A model generated the notes under the pieces. The model ran no database searches and was not told the DNA's origin. It saw only the letters and a list, made by a program, of their open reading frames with translations. From contig CAIYYE010000301.1 in NCBI GenBank assembly GCA_903930395.1, forward strand, positions 1-9,137: DNA of 9,137 nucleotides, in the 5' to 3' direction. A program made the position numbers and the translations under genes. The DNA comes from an uncultured beta proteobacterium (GTDB lineage Bacteria; Pseudomonadota; Gammaproteobacteria; Burkholderiales; Rhodocyclaceae). Every line of letters starts with the position of its first letter. Within the stretch, counting starts at the first letter, position 1. This document shows positions 5,668-9,137 of the stretch, piece by piece.

Positions 5668-6025
5668 GGAACTATTAACTGCCGCCGATCTTCTCGCTGC
5701 CCTCGGGCATGAGTCCCGCCTGTCGATCTTCCGCCTGCTCGTCGAAGCCGGTCCCGAGGGGCTGGTGGCCAGTGCGATTGGCGAGACGCTGGGCATGGCG
5801 CCGGCCACGCTCTCCTTTCATCTGGCCCATCTGAGCCGTGTCGGGCTGATCAGCGGGCAGCGCGAAAGCCGCTTCATCCGCTACTCGACCAACTACAGCG
5901 CGATGGACGAGCTGATTGCCTTTCTCACCAGCAATTGCTGCCACGGCCAGCCCTGCCTGCCGAAAACCAGTGCCTGCGATACGACAGCGAAACGTCGGGC
6001 CGGCATCACGAAATCTTCAAGCTAG
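5666..6025 (+). CDS. arsR: ArsR-family arsenite-responsive repressor
   Basis: A 119-residue winged-helix repressor of the ArsR/SmtB family. The N-terminus (LAALGHESRLSIFRLLVEAG, about 11-30) and recognition region with TLSFHLAHLSRVGLI (48-62) are typical. The arsenite site is not the CxC pair of the E. coli protein in the DNA-binding helix; instead Cys91, Cys92 and Cys97 lie at the C-terminus (NCCHGQPC), similar to the C-terminal triad known from Acidithiobacillus ferrooxidans ArsR. Arsenite binding is expected to release DNA and derepress arsC-acr3-arsD-arsA. No Shine-Dalgarno sequence precedes the ATG, and the candidate promoter predicts a transcript starting at the ATG itself. The start is nevertheless convincing, because the family homology begins right after it. 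arsC begins 9 bp after the stop. Confidence 0.93.
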   Translation: MELLTAADLLAALGHESRLSIFRLLVEAGPEGLVASAIGETLGMAPATLSFHLAHLSRVGLISGQRESRFIRYSTNYSAMDELIAFLTSNCCHGQPCLPKTSACDTTAKRRAGITKSSS

Positions 6026-6034
6026 ACAATCATC

Positions 6035-6454
6035 ATGAGCCTATCCCCGCTAAAAACCGTGCTGGTGTTATGTACGGGCAACTCCTGCCGCTCCCAGATG
6101 GCGGAAGTGATCATCAACCACGATCTGGCCGGGCAGGTGCGCGCCCTCTCGGCCGGCACCGTGCCACAGCCCAAGGTTGCCGATGGCGCCATCCAGGCGC
6201 TGCAACTGGCCGGGCTGCCGACAAATGGCCTCCATCCCAAGGATGTCGATGCGGTGATCAATGAATCCATCGACCTGGTGGTGACTGTCTGCGACAACGC
6301 CAGGGAAAGCTGCCCGGTCTTCCCGAAGCCCGTGCCGCGCCTGCACGCACCCTTCCACGATCCGCACGGTGAACCCTTGGCGAGCTTTGTCGAGGTCCGC
6401 GATGACATCCGTGCCCGCCTGATTCCCGCCGTTCGCGCTGCCCTTGGCCTCTAG
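6035..6454 (+). CDS. arsC: ArsC, thioredoxin-linked arsenate reductase (LMW-PTP fold)
   Basis: A 139-residue cytoplasmic enzyme that reduces arsenate to arsenite. The P-loop is Cys13-X5-Arg19 (CTGNSCRS). The cysteines that relay the disulfide are Cys86 and Cys93 (VCDNARESC), spaced by seven as in Staphylococcus plasmid pI258 ArsC (Cys10, Cys82, Cys89). HDP at 108-110 supplies the general acid Asp109. This pattern points to the thioredoxin-dependent class rather than the glutaredoxin-dependent E. coli class. The ribosome binding site is weak, so translation may be coupled to arsR, which ends 9 bp upstream. An ordinary low-molecular-weight protein tyrosine phosphatase is unlikely given the extra Cys pair and the ars neighbours. 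The stop is 8 bp before acr3. Confidence 0.94.
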   Translation: MSLSPLKTVLVLCTGNSCRSQMAEVIINHDLAGQVRALSAGTVPQPKVADGAIQALQLAGLPTNGLHPKDVDAVINESIDLVVTVCDNARESCPVFPKPVPRLHAPFHDPHGEPLASFVEVRDDIRARLIPAVRAALGL

Positions 6455-6462
6455 GAAAACCC

Positions 6463-7530
6463 ATGTCAGCTCAATGTGAAACCACCGCCAAACTGGCTGC
6501 CGGCGCGCCGATGAGTCTTTTCGAGCGTTACCTGACGGTCTGGGTCTTTATCTGCATCGTCGCCGGCATTGCCTTGGGCCAAATGGCGCCGGGCCTGTTC
6601 CAGGCCATCGGCAGTCTGGAAGTGGCGCGGGTCAATCTACCGGTAGGCCTGCTCATCTGGGTCATGATCATCCCGATGTTGGTCAAGGTCGATTTTGGCG
6701 CCCTGCATGAAGTCAGGCAGCATGTCCGCGGCATCGGCGTCACGCTTTTTGTTAACTGGCTGGTCAAGCCCTTCTCTATGGCTTTCCTCGCCTGGTTCTT
6801 CATCCGCAACCTGTTTGCACCCATGCTGCCCGCCGAGCAACTGGACAGCTACATCGCCGGCCTCATTCTTCTCGCTGCCGCGCCATGCACCGCCATGGTC
6901 TTCGTGTGGAGCCGGCTGACCAACGGCGATCCGCTGTTCACCCTGTCGCAGGTGGCGCTCAACGATGCAATCATGGTCGTCGCCTTCGCCCCGCTGGTCG
7001 CCTTCCTGCTCGGCATTTCGGCGATCAATGTGCCCTGGGCGACATTACTGACCTCGGTTGTCCTGTATATCCTTATTCCAGTGGTGCTCGCCCAGCTTTG
7101 GCGCAAGTCGCTGCTCGCCAAAGGTCAGGCCAGCTTCGATGCAACCATGGAAAAAATCGGCCCGTGGTCAATCTCGGCCCTGTTGCTGACGCTGGTCCTG
7201 CTCTTTGCCTTTCAAGGGGAGGCGATTCTCGGGCAACCGCTCGTTATCGCCCTGCTCGCCGTACCCATACTCATCCAGGTCTTCTTCAATTCGGCCCTGG
7301 CTTACTGGCTGAATCGTGCCGTCGGTGAAAAGCACAACATCGCCTGTCCGTCGGCCCTGATTGGCGCATCGAATTTCTTCGAACTGGCGGTAGCGGCAGC
7401 GATCAGCCTGTTTGGTTTTGAATCGGGGGCCGCACTGGCCACCGTGGTCGGTGTCCTCATTGAAGTTCCGGTCATGCTGCTCGTGGTCAAAGTCGTGAAT
7501 TCATCCAAGGGCTGGTACGAAGCCCGTTAA
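6463..7530 (+). CDS. acr3: Acr3 arsenite efflux permease
   Basis: A 355-residue inner-membrane permease of the bile acid/arsenite/riboflavin transporter superfamily, with about ten hydrophobic segments from residue 23 onward. It exports arsenite (and possibly antimonite) using the proton gradient. The conserved LAAAPCTAMVFVWS segment carries Cys142, the residue equivalent to the essential Cys of characterised Acr3 proteins, and NFFELAVAAAISLFG near residues 304-318 contains the conserved Glu region. An AGGAAA ribosome binding site overlaps the arsC stop, about 5-6 bp before the ATG. Met17 is an alternative start closer to the first membrane segment. Its stop codon is followed 17 bp later by arsD. 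The pairing with ArsD and ArsA, which classically serve ArsB, suggests ArsA energises Acr3 here. Confidence 0.95.
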   Translation: MSAQCETTAKLAAGAPMSLFERYLTVWVFICIVAGIALGQMAPGLFQAIGSLEVARVNLPVGLLIWVMIIPMLVKVDFGALHEVRQHVRGIGVTLFVNWLVKPFSMAFLAWFFIRNLFAPMLPAEQLDSYIAGLILLAAAPCTAMVFVWSRLTNGDPLFTLSQVALNDAIMVVAFAPLVAFLLGISAINVPWATLLTSVVLYILIPVVLAQLWRKSLLAKGQASFDATMEKIGPWSISALLLTLVLLFAFQGEAILGQPLVIALLAVPILIQVFFNSALAYWLNRAVGEKHNIACPSALIGASNFFELAVAAAISLFGFESGAALATVVGVLIEVPVMLLVVKVVNSSKGWYEAR

Positions 7531-7534
7531 TGTC

Positions 7535-7541
7535 AAAGGAG
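7535..7541 (+). promoter_or_regulatory. Ribosome binding site fixing the arsD start
   Basis: AAAGGAG lies 6 bp before the ATG at 7548. A second in-frame ATG at 7530 overlaps the acr3 stop codon (TAATG) but would place this sequence inside the gene and add six residues (MSKEPV) before the conserved MKKLEVFDPAMCC start of the family. The downstream ATG is therefore preferred. Confidence 0.75.
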
Positions 7542-7547
7542 CCTGTC

Positions 7548-7919
7548 ATGAAAAAACTTGAAGTGTTTGATCCTGCCATGTGCTGTTCCACCGGTGTCTG
7601 CGGCGTCGAGGTTGATCCGGTTCTGGCCCAGTTTGCGGCCGATCTGAAATGGGTCGAAGAACACGGCATTGCCGTCCAGCGTTACAACCTCGGCCAGGAA
7701 CCGCAAGCCTTTGCCGCCAATCCGGCGGTGGTCAGGGAAATGGAAGCCGGCATGGACCGGCTGCCGGTGCTGGCGCTTGATGGCCACATTGTCATGACCG
7801 GCATCTACCCCTCCCGTCAGCAACTGGCACAGAAACTCGGCATTGCGCTGACAGCCGGGGAAAAGCCCCACATCAAGGCTGGTAGTGCCTGTTGTTCGCC
7901 CAAATCGGGCTGCTGTTAA
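7548..7919 (+). CDS. arsD: ArsD arsenite metallochaperone
   Basis: A 123-residue cytoplasmic protein that accepts arsenite and passes it to ArsA, raising the pump's affinity; it can also act as a weak repressor. The N-terminal VFDPAMCCSTGVCG holds the arsenite-transfer residues Cys12, Cys13 and Cys18 at the same positions as in E. coli plasmid R773 ArsD. The C-terminal vicinal pairs Cys115-Cys116 and Cys122-Cys123 (CCSPKSGCC) are also kept. The thioredoxin-like core with GMDRLPVLALDGHIVMTG lies between. It starts 17 bp after acr3 and ends 16 bp before arsA. Length is normal for the family. Confidence 0.96.
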   Translation: MKKLEVFDPAMCCSTGVCGVEVDPVLAQFAADLKWVEEHGIAVQRYNLGQEPQAFAANPAVVREMEAGMDRLPVLALDGHIVMTGIYPSRQQLAQKLGIALTAGEKPHIKAGSACCSPKSGCC

Positions 7920-7935
7920 TCCGGAGCATCTGATC

Positions 7936-9137
7936 ATGGCCTTGCCCAACACCCAAACCCGTTACCTGTTCTTCACCGGTAAAGGCGGTGTCGGCAAGAC
8001 ATCGCTCTCCTGCGCCAGCGGCCTGGCCCTGGCTGAAGCCGGGAAGAAGGTGCTGATCGTCAGCACCGACCCGGCCTCCAACCTCGACGAAGTGCTGGGT
8101 GTTGGCCTGAGCCAGACGCCGACGGCCATACCCGGGGCAGCCGGCCTCTTTGCCTTGAACATAGACCCGGAAGCGTCAGCGCAAGCCTATCGCGAGCGCA
8201 TGGTCGCCCCCTATCGGGGCATCCTGCCGGTGGCCGCCATCCAGAGCATGGAAGAACAGTTCTCCGGCGCCTGCACCGTTGAAATCGCCGCCTTCGACGA
8301 GTTTTCAAAGTTGCTCGGCGACCCGGCCGCGACAGCCGGGTTCGACCACGTGATCTTCGATACCGCACCGACCGGCCATACGCTGCGACTGCTCACCCTG
8401 CCGACGGCCTGGAACGAATTCATCGACTCCTCAACCGGCGGCGCATCGTGTCTCGGCCCGCTCGCCGGGCTGGAAAAACAAAAAGCGCTTTACGCTGCCA
8501 CCGTGGCCCGTCTGGCCAATCCGGCAGAAACCACGGTGATCCTGGTCAGCCGGCCGGAAACTGCCTCGCTGCGGGAGGCCGAACGCACCCGTGGCGAATT
8601 GTCCGAACTGGGCGTCGTCAATCTTCATTTGGCCATCAACGGGCTGTTCAAGGCCACCGGTTCGAGCGATGACATTGCCAATGCCATGGCCCGGCGCGCC
8701 CGCACGGCCCTGGATGCCATGCCCGAAGGGCTCGCCAGCCTGCCCGCGACGACGATTCCGTTTCTCCCGCGAGGAACGGTAGGCCTGGATGCCTTGGGTC
8801 TCATGGCGCACCCGGAAGCCGCTCTCACTGGCGCCCTGCCGGGCCAGCCTGAAACAACCGACCTGCCACCGGGGCTGGCCAGCCTCATCGACGACATTGC
8901 CCAAGCCGGCCACGGCGTCATCATGACCATGGGCAAAGGCGGTGTCGGCAAGACCACGGTTGCCGCAGCGATTGCCCTGGCCCTGGCCCAACGCGGTGGC
9001 AAGGTCGTGCTCTCCACGACCGACCCGGCAGCCCATGTGGCAGCCACCATAGACGGTGTCGTGCCCGGCCTCACGGTCACCCGGATCGACCCCGAAAGAG
9101 AAGTCACCGAATACACGCAGGATGTGCTCGAGAAGGC
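7936..9137 (+). CDS. arsA: ArsA arsenite pump-driving ATPase, 3' truncated
   Basis: The reading frame is open from ATG 7936 to the right edge (400 codons visible; bacterial ArsA is usually about 580-590). A GGAG sequence 9 bp upstream supports the start. ArsA is a two-halved P-loop ATPase that binds arsenite delivered by ArsD and powers the efflux permease. The first half has Walker A GKGGVGKT at 15-22, Cys113 and Cys172 (two of the three metalloid-binding cysteines, at the same numbers as in the R773 protein) and the DTAPTGH signal motif at 142-148. The second half has Walker A GKGGVGKT at 333-340 and TTDPAAHV. The two Walker motifs confirm a duplicated bacterial ArsA rather than a single-domain Get3/MinD-like protein. 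The third metalloid cysteine and the second DTAPTGH lie beyond the window. Confidence 0.95.
   Translation, partial: MALPNTQTRYLFFTGKGGVGKTSLSCASGLALAEAGKKVLIVSTDPASNLDEVLGVGLSQTPTAIPGAAGLFALNIDPEASAQAYRERMVAPYRGILPVAAIQSMEEQFSGACTVEIAAFDEFSKLLGDPAATAGFDHVIFDTAPTGHTLRLLTLPTAWNEFIDSSTGGASCLGPLAGLEKQKALYAATVARLANPAETTVILVSRPETASLREAERTRGELSELGVVNLHLAINGLFKATGSSDDIANAMARRARTALDAMPEGLASLPATTIPFLPRGTVGLDALGLMAHPEAALTGALPGQPETTDLPPGLASLIDDIAQAGHGVIMTMGKGGVGKTTVAAAIALALAQRGGKVVLSTTDPAAHVAATIDGVVPGLTVTRIDPEREVTEYTQDVLEK

Noticed and set aside
5935..6264. Open frame of 109 codons across the arsR-arsC junction
   Set aside because: Out of frame with both arsR and arsC, each of which has intact functional motifs; its translation is a typical frame-shadow composition.
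5666..9137. Idea that the ars operon is a recent mobile insertion beside the nif genes
   Set aside because: No transposase, integrase, tRNA, terminal repeats or target duplication were seen, and base and codon use look like those of the neighbouring genes. Older transfer cannot be excluded.

Overview
The window looks like a piece of a GC-rich betaproteobacterial chromosome, most likely a diazotroph of the Rhodocyclales (Azoarcus/Dechloromonas/Azospira type). That placement is inferred from gene content and protein character only; no rRNA or tRNA is present to confirm it. All real genes share similar GC-rich codon use, and no insertion sequence, integrase, tRNA, att site or CRISPR array was seen.

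Region 1 (1-2634, + strand) is the tail of a nitrogen-fixation accessory cluster. In order it holds the C-terminal flavodoxin domain of an FprA-type flavodiiron protein (cut by the window edge), a plant-type 2Fe-2S ferredoxin, a FeSII 'Shethna protein II' type 2Fe-2S protein, nifQ (molybdenum donation to FeMo-cofactor synthesis), and draG (removes ADP-ribose from nitrogenase Fe protein). nifQ and draG overlap by 22 bp and the whole set reads as one transcription unit. Its apparent theme is protecting and switching nitrogenase: oxygen removal, conformational protection, cofactor supply and post-translational reactivation.

Region 2 (2673-5444, - strand) is one large membrane-bound hybrid histidine kinase (TM - Cache-like sensor - TM - HAMP - PAS - HisKA - HATPase - receiver). 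It converges on draG and diverges from the arsenic operon. No partner response regulator or HPt protein lies in the window.

Region 3 (5445-5665) is the only sizeable intergenic region. It is AT-rich relative to its surroundings. It holds two nested perfect inverted repeats, and next to arsR a candidate promoter overlapped by three copies of the 7-mer GAAATAT/ATATTTC. The predicted transcription start falls on the arsR start codon, suggesting a leaderless mRNA.

Region 4 (5666-9137, + strand) is an arsenic resistance operon: arsR (C-terminal Cys site type), arsC (thioredoxin-linked, LMW-phosphatase fold), acr3 (arsenite permease), arsD (arsenite metallochaperone) and arsA (pump ATPase, running off the right edge after about 400 residues). 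Arsenate is reduced to arsenite, handed by ArsD to ArsA, and presumably exported through Acr3, under arsenite-relieved repression by ArsR.

No clearly undescribed system was found. The most interesting points are the grouped nitrogenase oxygen-protection genes, the repeat structure between the kinase and arsR, and the predicted leaderless arsR with an operator overlapping its start codon.
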